DNA of 64,000 nt from JAVBNT01 sp031551355 (GTDB lineage Bacteria > Vulcanimicrobiota > CADAWZ01). The first letter of the stretch is position 1, and every line of letters starts with the position of its first letter. Shown here piece after piece: positions 8,908 through 17,887 of the stretch. Both the position numbers and the translations under genes were made by a program. Under the pieces are notes generated by a model. The model did not search any database and was not told the DNA's origin. It was given only the letters and a program-made list of their open reading frames with translations. Location: NCBI GenBank assembly GCA_031551355.1, contig JAVBNT010000034.1, positions 1 to 64,000 on the forward strand, read 5' to 3'.

Positions 8908-9846
8908 ATGGTTTTTAATAAACTTTTTTTGTACGTGTTTTTGCTTTTTGTTTCTGTCGCGGTCTCTTCCTGCGCTTTTTCCAAAAAAACACCGGAAAAA
9001 CCTGGAAGCCTTGCGGTTAATGTCACTGTAAGCCTTGCTCCTTTTGCCGATTTTGTAAGGGAGATTGGCGGAGATAAGGTTAAGGTTTCGGTTGTCATTC
9101 CTCCGGGCGCAAACCCCCATGTGTTTGAGCCCACTCCAAGCCAGCTTTCTTCGCTGGCCAAAAGTGATATATTTATTTTTATGGGTCTTGATTTTGAGTT
9201 TTGGAAAGATAAATTCATTAATTCTGTCGGAAACAAATCGCTTCGTCTGGTGGAGCTTTCCGACGGCATGAATATTCTTGACGACGCCGAAGAGGAGCAT
9301 GTTTGTGAAGATTCGGATTGCACTGGACACTCAAAGGGAAATCCCCACTTGTGGACCAGTCCGAAAGCGGTTATTGAATTTATACCAAAGATAGAAAAGG
9401 CATTATGTGATGCTGATCCGGGAAATTCTTCCTTTTATAAATCAAGAGCCGGGGAATTTAAGAGAAAGCTTTTGATTCTGGATAAAGAATGTGCCGAGAT
9501 GGCGGATTCTCTAAAAAATAAAAAGTTTTTATCACAACATGCTGCCTGGACATACTTTGCTCACGACTATAATTTGCAACAGATAGGAATTATTGAGCTT
9601 TCTCCCGGTAAGGAGCCCAGTCCGGCACATATAAAGCAAATTATTGATTTGGCCAGAAAAAACGGTGTGAAAATGATCTTTGCCGATGCCCAGTTCTCTC
9701 CTAAAGCAGCCCAGGTTGTTGCTGATGACGGCAAACTTGTTGTTGTCAGACTGGATCCTATTGGTGATGCGAATACTTCATATATTACCTTGATGAGGAG
9801 TAATCTCGCTAAAATACGCGAGGCTTCCGAGCTTAATCAGAAGTGA
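8908..9846 (+). CDS. zinc/manganese ABC transporter substrate-binding lipoprotein (ZnuA/TroA family)
   Basis: A 312-residue cluster A-I metal-binding protein. The signal segment ends in the lipobox VSSC (Cys22). Metal ligands of the family are visible: His71 in NPHVFEP, His147 in GNPHLW, His211 in SQHAAWTYFAHDY and an acidic residue near RLDP (about 283). A short acidic His/Cys loop (EEEHVCEDSDCTGH, 128-141) precedes the second ligand, as in zinc-type proteins. It would capture Zn or Mn outside the inner membrane and pass it to an ABC permease. No permease is adjacent; the full transporter set lies at 32-35 kb with its own binding protein, so this is an orphan second receptor. Confidence 0.9.
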   Translation: MVFNKLFLYVFLLFVSVAVSSCAFSKKTPEKPGSLAVNVTVSLAPFADFVREIGGDKVKVSVVIPPGANPHVFEPTPSQLSSLAKSDIFIFMGLDFEFWKDKFINSVGNKSLRLVELSDGMNILDDAEEEHVCEDSDCTGHSKGNPHLWTSPKAVIEFIPKIEKALCDADPGNSSFYKSRAGEFKRKLLILDKECAEMADSLKNKKFLSQHAAWTYFAHDYNLQQIGIIELSPGKEPSPAHIKQIIDLARKNGVKMIFADAQFSPKAAQVVADDGKLVVVRLDPIGDANTSYITLMRSNLAKIREASELNQK

Positions 9847-9861
9847 ATATGAGTTTTTTAT

Positions 9862-10737
9862 TTACGGTTGGGAATTCTTATTTGTTAATTTTATCACTAC
9901 AATCTCAGGAGGGTTGTATATTCGCGGCAGGCGTTTGTTGATTGAAAGCCCGCGGCTTATTATGTGCGTCAATCCTTCGTGTTTGTATAAACCCCCGGCG
10001 TATTTGGGAAAGAATCCTTGATTAGGTGCAAAAATACCGTTTACGAGCAATGGTATTCTGAATTGTCCTCCATGTGTATGGCCTGATAAAATAAGATCAA
10101 AATTATATTTTTTATATGAATTTATTCTTTCGGGCCGGTGAGCCGCAAGTATTTTTAAAATGCCCGTATCGTCTTTTATTTTATTAAACGCCCTGTCCAT
10201 CTCTTTTTCCTGTTCATAGCTGCTGTCCTGATAGGCTTTCTTTTCCGGATCTTCTATGCCGGCGATAATTAAGTTACTGTCTTTTACCGTGATTTTCTCG
10301 TATGAGTCGGACAATACCGTTACTCCGTTTGCCTGTGAAATTTCTTTAAAAATTCTAACTTTTTCAGACCAGTATTCGTGATTGCCTGTTACATAAAAGG
10401 ACGGAATGTTTTTTATGCCCTGCAGCAGCAGTATTGAATTCTGCATTTCTTTTCTGTCATCGAATATGTCTCCGCAGAGAATTATCAGATCGGGGTCCTG
10501 TTTTAGTATTAACTGTATTAATTCCTGCTGTTGTCTACCGTATATATTGCAGTGGAGATCGGCCAGAAGTACGACGGTAATTTCTTTGCCCGAACTGATT
10601 TTTTCGGTATTTATATGATAATTTCTTACGGTTAATCTGTTATTAAAAGCGGTTGCGGCAATTAACATTATAATTGCCGCTGTTATAACTACAGCAATCA
10701 GGTATTGAAGATGGTTTTTTTTCGGCGTTTTTTTCAT
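9862..10737 (-). CDS. membrane-anchored calcineurin-like metallophosphoesterase (YkuE/YaeI-like)
   Basis: A 291-residue protein with one N-terminal membrane helix (residues 12-32) followed by a phosphoesterase domain. The metal motifs are present: LLADLHCN, LCGDIFDD, TGNHEYW, LAAHRPE and SGHTHGGQ. The family hydrolyses phosphoester or phosphodiester bonds, often in envelope lipids, with a two-metal centre. The exact substrate is unknown. It lies convergent to the metal-binding lipoprotein gene, 15 bases apart, and downstream of the PAS/GAF gene on the same strand, but a terminator separates those two. Confidence 0.9.
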   Translation of the reverse strand: MKKTPKKNHLQYLIAVVITAAIIMLIAATAFNNRLTVRNYHINTEKISSGKEITVVLLADLHCNIYGRQQQELIQLILKQDPDLIILCGDIFDDRKEMQNSILLLQGIKNIPSFYVTGNHEYWSEKVRIFKEISQANGVTVLSDSYEKITVKDSNLIIAGIEDPEKKAYQDSSYEQEKEMDRAFNKIKDDTGILKILAAHRPERINSYKKYNFDLILSGHTHGGQFRIPLLVNGIFAPNQGFFPKYAGGLYKHEGLTHIISRGLSINKRLPRIYNPPEIVVIKLTNKNSQP

Positions 10738-10756
10738 TGCTTTGCGGTTACATATG

Positions 10757-10784
10757 CAAAACGGCCACTAAATGGTGACCGTTT
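10757..10784 (-). terminator. terminator after the PAS/GAF gene
   Basis: AAACGGCCAC pairs with GTGACCGTTT around a 6-base loop with one mismatch. On the minus strand it is followed by only a short T run, so it is a moderate candidate for ending the gene at 10811. Confidence 0.55.
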
Positions 10785-10810
10785 GTGTTTAGATACTTGA
10801 TTTTTTGATC

Positions 10811-13720
10811 TTATAGCCATTTGCTAAGCCTATTGGAAATTTCCTTTAGAAGTGTGATTTCCTGGGCTCTTGTTCTGGCAATGTGGCATATAATACTCAC
10901 TGCGGTGGTTTTTATATTTTCTTTTTCGTTTTTAACCGCCGCCGTCAATTTTTTTAATGATTCTTCGAATTTTTGTAAATCTTCATTTTTTAAATCAATG
11001 TTTTCGGGCACTGCAAAATATTCCGACGCCATAGTGTTAACTGTATTGCCAATTTCCGCTAATGATTCACACATTATCGCTTTGCTTATGCTTTCACTGA
11101 GGTGCTTTAGCACATGCAGCGCCTTTGCGTTTTCCTCGTCTATAAGTTCCCGCTTGTATTCCTGGGTAAGGGAGCCGCTGTCGGTCTGTTTAGACGTTAT
11201 TTCCGCCGTCAGATTGTCTTTCAGTCTGGCAACCTCCAGTCTTGTTTTTTCCGTATCAGCCTGCGCTTCTTCAAGTGCTTCCCTTAATGATTTTATTTGT
11301 TCTCTTGCGGCACCCATTTCATTACTTGAATAGCTGATTTCATCTTTTACCGTCTGCAGCTCCTCGTGATACTCTTGAGCATCAGAACCCATGCCTTTTT
11401 TACCGTCTAATTTTATTGTTGTTATAAATAAATGTATCAGCAGCGGTATAAGTTTGTAAAGAACTTCTTCGCGTTTTATCTGGAACTCACTTTCGACTCT
11501 TAATGTCCCGCAGATAACGCCGTTATCAATGACCGGCATCAGATGGACTGAGCCTATTTCGGAACTTAGTTCGTCTCCATTGAAATATCTCTCGGATTTT
11601 GACATAACATCGCAGTAGATAGGTTTGCTGTTGTTTAAAACCCATTCTTCCCTGGATTCCGGCAAAATACCGATATTGTTCTCGAACGTAAGTCCGTTTG
11701 TTTCACTGAATGTATACTTTGTATTGTCCTGCCCGATCAGGGTGAGGGCAAGCTTATCACAGCTTGAAATGCCGAGGATCATTTTACATATGTTTTCGAG
11801 TATGTTGTTGGTATTGCCGGTTGTTCCCAATGCCTCTACTTCTTCCGACAATGCCGTGATTTTTGTTATATGCTCGTTAAGCGAGTTGCTGTAACTGCCG
11901 AACGAATCGTAGAGAGCCTGTTTTTCCATCACGGTTCCGACCACGTTGCCGACTATGGACAGTATTTGAGTTTCCGATATTCCGGAAGCCAGTTCCTTGC
12001 TGGCAAACACAACCAGCAGACCTCTGACTTGACCTCTGTATAAAAGAGGCACGATTGTTTTCCAAATAGATGTTGATGCGATGTTGACTGAAAATACCGT
12101 TTTATTTCTTATCGTATTCTTGTATTCATAATCTTCCGAAGAGACAGTTGAATTACTGTTTACAAAATCTTGAGGAACACCTTCATGGGCTACGAGGTTC
12201 AGGGTTTTCGAGTTTTCATCGAAATAGTAAACAAGAAACTGCTCGTTTACTATCGGCACCAGTTTGGAGACCTCGGCAAGTGCTTTTTTGCAGTAACTGT
12301 ATATATCGTATTCTTCATTAAGATAGGATAGCATTGCAAATAAAGCTGAGAACTCGTTGTTTCTTTTTTCAATTTCTTTTTGAAACTTGGCGTCGGCTTC
12401 CAGATCTTCTATTTGCAGCAGGCTTGCCATATGCTGACCGCCCTGGCCGCTCATTGGATGTATCGTGACCTGTACAGGAACTTCACGCTCATTACAGAAC
12501 AGCATTGTTTCCGACACATAGTTCATATCGTCTATTTTTCCGTAAAAATTGTCGGAAGCGAACAGTGATATAAAGTCATTTTTGAATTGCGGGGCAAAAA
12601 TCGTGGTAATCGTTTTTTGTGTAAGTTTGTCGGCGGGAATGTCCATCATAACCGACAGCGAATTGGAGGCATGCTCTATCTGACCTTCAGAAGAGATGAT
12701 TGCGAACGGTTCTTTTGTTTTGCTCAGTATTGTGGCGTTGCTTATCACTTCCTTATAAAGCACTTCTTTGAGATCTGCTGTCTCAAATGCAGTGCTGATA
12801 ACGCGGCCGATAATCTCAAGCATCGTAATTTCTTTTTCTTCAAGAGCTTTTACCTTGTAAGAGCTTATCTGGACAATACCCCTCGTTATTTCTCCGCATA
12901 CGATCGGTATTGCCAGCACGAATTTGAATCCTTCTTCTTTGCAGTGGCTGCACCGGTTTTGCTTATCTTTCGTAATATCCGGTGAATAGCACAACTTTTT
13001 CTGTGCAACTGCTTTTGCGCAAACACAGTCGCCAAGCAATGTGTTGGATATTTTCTTAATAAAGTGATCGGAAACTCCATGAAATACAATCGGAGCATGG
13101 TAGAAGGTTTGCTGATCGTCTATAAGCTTGATAAGTCCGCTTTCCACCTGAAGCATCTCTACTATAAGGTCCAAAAATTGCTCCAACAGTATTTTTACGG
13201 CATAATTGGCTTTTGATATTTCGATTATCCTTGACAGGTAGTAAAAATTATTTTCCTGTTTTTTCAGCGCATCCTGAAGCTCCTGATCTTTTTTTGCCTG
13301 AGCGATCTCTTTTTCGATCTGTTTTTTTTCTACGAGTTCCTCTGCGCTGGACGACGCTCCCATTTCCTTGCTTTTTACAACTATTCCTATTTTATTTCCG
13401 CGTTTATCCTTGAAACTTGAAAAAATGTCAAAACACTCATGCCCTTTGCGTGAGGTGTATGATATACTCTTGTTATCTACTTTCGGATCTTTGCGGAGCT
13501 GTACAAGTATTTCGATTATTTGTTCCGTTAATGACTCCGGGTAGACCTCGAATATAGTGTGTTTTTGCCCCTCAATGGCTAATATCGGATTTAATTTTAT
13601 AAATCCTCTGTTTGCATAAGAGATGTTATTGTTATCATCTACAATTGCTATTGCTAAATCCAGTGATTCAAATATAAGTAAGGCTTCTTCCAGATTCTGT
13701 GGCATATTAATCACCATCAC
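10811..13720 (-). CDS. large multi-domain PAS/GAF sensor protein without a visible output domain
   Basis: A 969-residue soluble protein. Approximate order: PAS (8-120, DLAIAIVDDNNNISYANRGF), a charged coiled coil (125-160), a GAF with a Cys-rich loop (165-315, DCVCAKAV...CSHCKEEG), a second PAS (330-440), a second GAF (465-610), a third GAF (640-780), a heptad-rich coiled coil (785-860) and a helical C-terminus. No histidine-kinase, GGDEF, EAL, PP2C or receiver motif was found. It probably senses small molecules or redox and signals through protein contacts. The GTG at 13720 is followed at once by ATG 13717; either could be the start, with AAAAGAG just upstream. It is divergent from the M24 peptidase. 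Confidence 0.8.
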   Translation of the reverse strand: MMVINMPQNLEEALLIFESLDLAIAIVDDNNNISYANRGFIKLNPILAIEGQKHTIFEVYPESLTEQIIEILVQLRKDPKVDNKSISYTSRKGHECFDIFSSFKDKRGNKIGIVVKSKEMGASSSAEELVEKKQIEKEIAQAKKDQELQDALKKQENNFYYLSRIIEISKANYAVKILLEQFLDLIVEMLQVESGLIKLIDDQQTFYHAPIVFHGVSDHFIKKISNTLLGDCVCAKAVAQKKLCYSPDITKDKQNRCSHCKEEGFKFVLAIPIVCGEITRGIVQISSYKVKALEEKEITMLEIIGRVISTAFETADLKEVLYKEVISNATILSKTKEPFAIISSEGQIEHASNSLSVMMDIPADKLTQKTITTIFAPQFKNDFISLFASDNFYGKIDDMNYVSETMLFCNEREVPVQVTIHPMSGQGGQHMASLLQIEDLEADAKFQKEIEKRNNEFSALFAMLSYLNEEYDIYSYCKKALAEVSKLVPIVNEQFLVYYFDENSKTLNLVAHEGVPQDFVNSNSTVSSEDYEYKNTIRNKTVFSVNIASTSIWKTIVPLLYRGQVRGLLVVFASKELASGISETQILSIVGNVVGTVMEKQALYDSFGSYSNSLNEHITKITALSEEVEALGTTGNTNNILENICKMILGISSCDKLALTLIGQDNTKYTFSETNGLTFENNIGILPESREEWVLNNSKPIYCDVMSKSERYFNGDELSSEIGSVHLMPVIDNGVICGTLRVESEFQIKREEVLYKLIPLLIHLFITTIKLDGKKGMGSDAQEYHEELQTVKDEISYSSNEMGAAREQIKSLREALEEAQADTEKTRLEVARLKDNLTAEITSKQTDSGSLTQEYKRELIDEENAKALHVLKHLSESISKAIMCESLAEIGNTVNTMASEYFAVPENIDLKNEDLQKFEESLKKLTAAVKNEKENIKTTAVSIICHIARTRAQEITLLKEISNRLSKWL

Positions 13721-13865
13721 TCTTTTTTTATGCTTTCATCACAACAACGGTATGCGACTACTTTTTCAATCTGTATTATTCTCTTTTTTCAGCTTTCTAA
13801 CCTTTATTTTTTTGTTGATTTTCTTAAATTTAACTTGTGAAAAATTTTAATATCTCTGCCTTCGA

Positions 13866-13894
13866 TTGACTTTAGCCGATCGGGGTGATAATAT
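13866..13894 (+). promoter_or_regulatory. sigma70-type promoter for the M24 peptidase
   Basis: TTGACT and TAATAT are separated by 17 bases, which places transcription start near 13902 and gives a leader of about 67 bases before the ATG at 13969. Confidence 0.65.
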
Positions 13895-13968
13895 AAAAAT
13901 CTGTAGGTTAATAAGGCAAGCCGCCTTAAATATTTTTTGCTTTACAGAAACTAATTCTGGGAGGGTTT

Positions 13969-15204
13969 ATGAAGAGTTGCCTTCAAAGAGAGATGGACGC
14001 CAGAAACCTTGACTGGATAATCCTCTCCGGCGATACTGTTTCGACTCCTGATATAAGGTATATACTCGGCAAATCCAATCTCATACGTCCTACAATTCTT
14101 ATAAGAAAAAAATCAGAGCCGGTCGTTGTTTATGAGCCGATGGAAAGAGAAGAAGCCGTTAAGTCCGGAATGGATGTCTTTTCACGCGAAGATATTTTAC
14201 CCCGTTCTAAAATTTTAGCTCTGCCTGGTGAAAAAGATCGGCAGATTTCTTTTTTTTCCGCCCTTTTGGATCGTTTTTCCGTTTCCGGAAACGTTCTGTT
14301 TTCCGGAAATGATGAAATATTGAATTCATTTGCAATTCATGAATTTCTGATTTCACATAGAAAAGACATAACGATTGCCGCTTATGAAAATAAAAGCTTG
14401 TTCCAGACGGTAAGGCAGACTAAGGAAGATTATGAACTTGACCTTTTAAGAGATGTCTCGGTCAGAACGATGAAGATTTTTGGGGAAATATTTTCATTTC
14501 TGAGAAAGTCCAGACTTGTTAACGGAGTTTTGAAGAATGACAGCGGCGCCAGTGTTTTACTGGGAGATATAAGAAAACTTGTGCTGAGGGTAATGGCTGC
14601 GGAAAGTCTAACCCCGGAGCAAATCCCTATTATTGCTATGGGTAAGGATGGGTCAAGCCCTCATTGCCGGGGAACCGATTCAATGGAAATTAAGCAGGGT
14701 ATGCCCATAGTTATGGATATTTCTCCCAAATGTTCAGTTAGCGGATATTTTTCCGATGTGACAAGAACTGTTTGCGTGGGTAAAGCACCGGATCAACTTT
14801 GCGACATCTACAGCCAGGTAAAACAAGCCTATGAAATTGCCGTCAAAAGTGTTGCATGCGGTAAAAAACTGTCGCATCCGGACAAGATGGTTAGTGAGTA
14901 TTTCCGTTCAAAGAAACATCCGGTTGTAATGGATACCCCGGGAATAACCAAGGGATATACGCATTCACTGGGACATGGTGTCGGCCTTGAAATTCATGAG
15001 CTTCCGCGCGTAAGCGCTTATAATGATGATGATGCCAAAATATTTCAGCCGTCAATGGCCTTTACCATCGAACCGGGATTGTATTACGGCAATATGGATC
15101 TGGGAGTCCGGCTGGAAAATACTTTTTGTTTGGATGCCGATGGGAAGCTGGAAAATTTGACGGAGATGCCCATGGAACTTGAAATATGGCCTCAAATCAA
15201 TTGA
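13969..15204 (+). CDS. M24 family metallopeptidase (Xaa-Pro aminopeptidase type)
   Basis: A 411-residue creatinase/prolidase-fold peptidase. The N-terminal domain (1-150) is the usual non-catalytic one. The five metal ligands are visible in the C-terminal domain: Asp250 (IVMDISP), Asp263 (FSDVTRTV), His336 (HSLGHGVG), Glu368 (TIEPGLYY) and Glu383 (RLENTF). It should remove an N-terminal residue before proline, or cut a related dipeptide, using two Mn or Co ions in the cytoplasm. GGGAGG six bases before ATG fixes the start. The last codons and stop (Ile-Asn-TGA) fall inside the left arm of a foldback repeat beginning at 15196, so the C-terminus seems to have been rewritten by the repeat. Confidence 0.93.
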   Translation: MKSCLQREMDARNLDWIILSGDTVSTPDIRYILGKSNLIRPTILIRKKSEPVVVYEPMEREEAVKSGMDVFSREDILPRSKILALPGEKDRQISFFSALLDRFSVSGNVLFSGNDEILNSFAIHEFLISHRKDITIAAYENKSLFQTVRQTKEDYELDLLRDVSVRTMKIFGEIFSFLRKSRLVNGVLKNDSGASVLLGDIRKLVLRVMAAESLTPEQIPIIAMGKDGSSPHCRGTDSMEIKQGMPIVMDISPKCSVSGYFSDVTRTVCVGKAPDQLCDIYSQVKQAYEIAVKSVACGKKLSHPDKMVSEYFRSKKHPVVMDTPGITKGYTHSLGHGVGLEIHELPRVSAYNDDDAKIFQPSMAFTIEPGLYYGNMDLGVRLENTFCLDADGKLENLTEMPMELEIWPQIN

Positions 15205-15316
15205 AACCGGCGAATCTGCGTCGTCGCAGGCTATTTCGCTCGTTCGACGTAGTAAAGACTACGCCTCACTCGTCGAAATAACCTTTGACTTAGCATCTCC
15301 GCCGGTTTGAATTGAT
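15196..15316. repeat. foldback element copy 1 (121 bp)
   Basis: Outer arms ATCAATTGAAACCGGCG and its near-perfect complement (CGCCGGTTTGAATTGAT) enclose an inner imperfect hairpin of the form TCGACGTAGT-AAAG-ACTACG. A second copy lies at 19577-19695 after glnS, and shortened relatives lie at 36260-36323 and 63580-63795. Some copies would act as terminators. Confidence 0.8.
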
Positions 15317-15718
15317 TTGTATTTTATTGAATTCCCCTCCTTCGGAGGGGTGTCGCAAAGCGACGGGGTGGTTTTCTGCAAGTCAAACCGGATATTCGCT
15401 CGCTCGACGTAGTTCAGGCTATGGCTCGCTCGTCGAAATCCTGCTTGACTTAGCATCTCCGCCGGTTTGAATTGATTTGTATTTTATTGAATTCCCCTCC
15501 TCCGGAGGGGTGTCGCAAAGCGACGGGGTGGTTTTCTGCAAGTCAAACCGGATATTCGCTCGCGCGACGTAGTTCAGACTACGGCTCGCTCGTCGAAATC
15601 CTGCTTGACTTAGCATCTCCGCCGGTTTGAATTGATTTGTATTTTATTGAATTCCCCTCCTCCGGAGGGGTGTCGCAAAGCGACGGGGTGGTTTTCTGCT
15701 AAGTCAACTTGAATGCTC
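15291..15718. repeat. tandem array, 160-bp period, about 2.7 units
   Basis: TAGCATCTCC recurs at 15291, 15451 and 15611, exactly 160 bases apart. Each unit carries the right arm of the foldback element, a CCCCTCC..GGAGGGG hairpin, a GTCGC..GCGAC hairpin followed by GGGGTGG, and the inner hairpin with TCGACGTAG. Units are nearly identical, so the duplications are recent. A further diverged unit follows at 15981 after an inserted element. Short open frames across it are repeat artefacts. Confidence 0.85.
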
Positions 15719-15746
15719 GATCGAACGCTCGACGTAGACTAAGACT

Positions 15747-15940
15747 CAATGTCATTATGTTAAGAGAAGCTATTCTTGGATTTTGACAAAAATCACGAAA
15801 TTAATTCGCTCCACGCGTCATTGCGAGCCTGTAAGGCGCGGCAATCCAGGCATTTGTTTTTCTGGATTGCTTCGTCGGTGCCTCCTCGCAGTGACGAAAA
15901 TGGCAAAAACGGAGATTTAAAACCTTAACTTATGACATTG
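15747..15940. mobile_element. MITE-like element 1
   Basis: Terminal inverted repeats CAATGTCATTA...TAATGACATTG-like (right end reads TTATGACATTG) bound 194 bases. Inside lies a second inverted pair (TCATTGCGAG...GCAATCCAG and CTGGATTGC...CTCGCAGTGA). The flanks ACTAAGACT and GATAAGACT look like an imperfect target duplication. It sits in the loop of the foldback family hairpin. No transposase is encoded. Confidence 0.7.
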
Positions 15941-16106
15941 AGATAAGACTACGCCTTGCTCGTCGAAATCGCCTTTGCCTTAGCATCTCCACCGGTTTAA
16001 ATTGATTTGTATTTTGATAAATTCCCTTCCTTTGGAGGGGTGTTGCGAGGCGACGGGGTGGTTCGTCGCCAAACAGGATACTCGCTCGCTCTACATAGAT
16101 AAGACT

Positions 16107-16254
16107 CAATTTAAGAGAAAATGATTTCTCACAGAGAAGAAGAGAACACAGAGAGGGTTTTAACCGGCATTTATCCTCCGTGGCCTCTGTGCCCTCTGTG
16201 AGAGAGCCAAAGATGTCAAAATCGGCGATGAAAAACTTTAACTTAATGACATTG
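16107..16254. mobile_element. MITE-like element 2
   Basis: A 148-base element ends in ...TTAACTTAATGACATTG and begins CAATTTAAGAG, a worn copy of the same terminal repeat as the neighbouring element. The core holds CTCACAGAG...CTCTGTGAG palindromes. Flanks AGATAAGACT and AGATCAGACT differ by one base, a good 9-10 bp target duplication. The core recurs in inverse orientation at 21894-22048. Confidence 0.75.
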
Positions 16255-16367
16255 AGATCAGACTGCGTCTCGCTCGTCGAAATAATGTTTGTCTTAGCAT
16301 TTATACCGATTAACTTTTGAAATTTTTACGGCTGACATTATAAAATCAGCCGCTTAGGGAGGATTTT

Positions 16368-17876
16368 ATGTCTAAAGAATTCAGAGTCCGTATAGCTCCT
16401 TCGCCTACAGGCGAGCCGCATGTCGGCACAGCTTATATAGCTCTTTTTAACCGTTGCTTTGCGAAGTCGCGCGGGGGCAAATTCATACTAAGGATTGAAG
16501 ATACGGATCAGGGGCGTTCGACAGCCCAATCTGAACAGTCTATTTTTGATTCTCTGAACTGGCTCGGCCTTTCGTGGGATGAGGGGCCTGATGTTGGCGG
16601 TCCTTACGGTCCTTACCGGCAGTCTGAGCGCCTTGAATTGTATAAAAAACATGTTCAGCAGTTGCTTGACACCGGAAAAGCATATAAGTGTTTTTGTACA
16701 AAAGACGATCTTGACTCTTTAAGAAAACGTCAGGAATTCGAAAAAAGACCGGCCGTGGGATATTTTGCTTCCGACTCTCCCTGCAGAAACCTGTCGGAAT
16801 CTGAAGTTGAGGAGAGAGAGAAGAGGGGGCTGCCTTTTGTCGTAAGATTAAAAGTCCCCAATGAAGATCCTGACGGTGAGATTACTTTTTTTGATCATAT
16901 AAGAAAGAAAGATATTTCGAGAAAATATTCCGAAATAGATGAGCAGATTTTGCTTAAGTCGGATTCTTTCCCTACTTACCATCTGGCAAATGTTGTCGAC
17001 GATCATCTTATGGATATCAGCACTGTTGTCAGGGGAGAAGAGTGGATTGTTTCGACTCCTAAGCATGTGCTTCTTTATAAGGCGTTTGGCTGGGATTGTC
17101 CCGACTTCTATCATTTATCGCTTTTACGCAATCCCGATAAAAACAAAAGCAAGATTTCAAAAAGAAAAAATCCTGTATCCCTGCGCTGGTTCAGAGCGGC
17201 GGGTTATACGCCTCAGGCTCTGCTGAATTTTCTTGCCCTGATGGGATATTCAAGAATTTCCGAAGGTAAAACGAAGGAAGAGCTGGCCTCGCTCGAGATG
17301 TTTTCTATCGAAGAACTTATAAAAGAGTTTGACCCCGATAGAATTTCAAGTTCCGGTCCGGCATTTGATTATGAAAAGCTTGGGGTGATAAATGATTCTT
17401 ACATGCAAAGCATGTCGGTTGAAGAATTTTGCCGTTACCAAAACGACAGGCTTGTCTATCTGATGGAATATCTGGGAGAGCTTGCTCCGGAAGTGAAGAA
17501 TCGTTTCCGTCGTTTTGACAGGGAAGTATGCCATGTCACGGATTTTCTGTTCCGTATGAAAATGAATTACTCCCCGCAGGAGTTTTCCAAGGTTAAAATT
17601 GCGCCGAAAGAAACGGCCGCAATGTTAAAAACCATCCAGAAAAATTTTAAAGACAATGCGGTTTCAATTAATTCTGTCGCTGAATTCAAAAATGTTATTG
17701 CCGAAATAATCGGTAATAACGGTTTTGACAACCGTGCTGCACATATGGCGCTTAGAGTGGCAATGGTCGGTTCGGCGGAGTCGCTTCCTCTTTACGAATC
17801 GATGAGTGCTCTTGGCGTATACCGGTGCATTTCAAGAATAGATGAAGCGGTAACTTTTTTAAATAGTCTATCTTAA
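16368..17876 (+). CDS. gltX: glutamyl-tRNA synthetase
   Basis: A 502-residue class I aminoacyl-tRNA synthetase that charges tRNA-Glu with glutamate. The N-terminal catalytic domain shows APSPTGEPHVGT (the HIGH site, here HVGT), RIEDTDQGRS and YRQSERLELY. The second ATP site reads KISKRKNPVSL in place of KMSKS. The C-terminal third is the helical anticodon-binding region typical of bacterial GluRS. Length is normal. The start has TTAGGGAGG seven bases upstream. It is followed 11 bases later by glnS, so the two form an operon. A discriminating GluRS would be expected, since a GlnRS is also present; I cannot prove it from motifs. Confidence 0.97.
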   Translation: MSKEFRVRIAPSPTGEPHVGTAYIALFNRCFAKSRGGKFILRIEDTDQGRSTAQSEQSIFDSLNWLGLSWDEGPDVGGPYGPYRQSERLELYKKHVQQLLDTGKAYKCFCTKDDLDSLRKRQEFEKRPAVGYFASDSPCRNLSESEVEEREKRGLPFVVRLKVPNEDPDGEITFFDHIRKKDISRKYSEIDEQILLKSDSFPTYHLANVVDDHLMDISTVVRGEEWIVSTPKHVLLYKAFGWDCPDFYHLSLLRNPDKNKSKISKRKNPVSLRWFRAAGYTPQALLNFLALMGYSRISEGKTKEELASLEMFSIEELIKEFDPDRISSSGPAFDYEKLGVINDSYMQSMSVEEFCRYQNDRLVYLMEYLGELAPEVKNRFRRFDREVCHVTDFLFRMKMNYSPQEFSKVKIAPKETAAMLKTIQKNFKDNAVSINSVAEFKNVIAEIIGNNGFDNRAAHMALRVAMVGSAESLPLYESMSALGVYRCISRIDEAVTFLNSLS

Positions 17877-17887
17877 GGAGAAATAAT

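Noticed and set aside
15259..15616. Two 65-codon minus-strand frames with near-identical sequences
   Set aside because: They are the same frame read through two units of the 160-bp tandem array; the similarity is DNA repeat, not protein conservation.
15196..16260. CRISPR array
   Set aside because: Repeats are regular (160 bp) but the whole unit, not just a short repeat, is conserved; there are no unique spacers and no cas genes.
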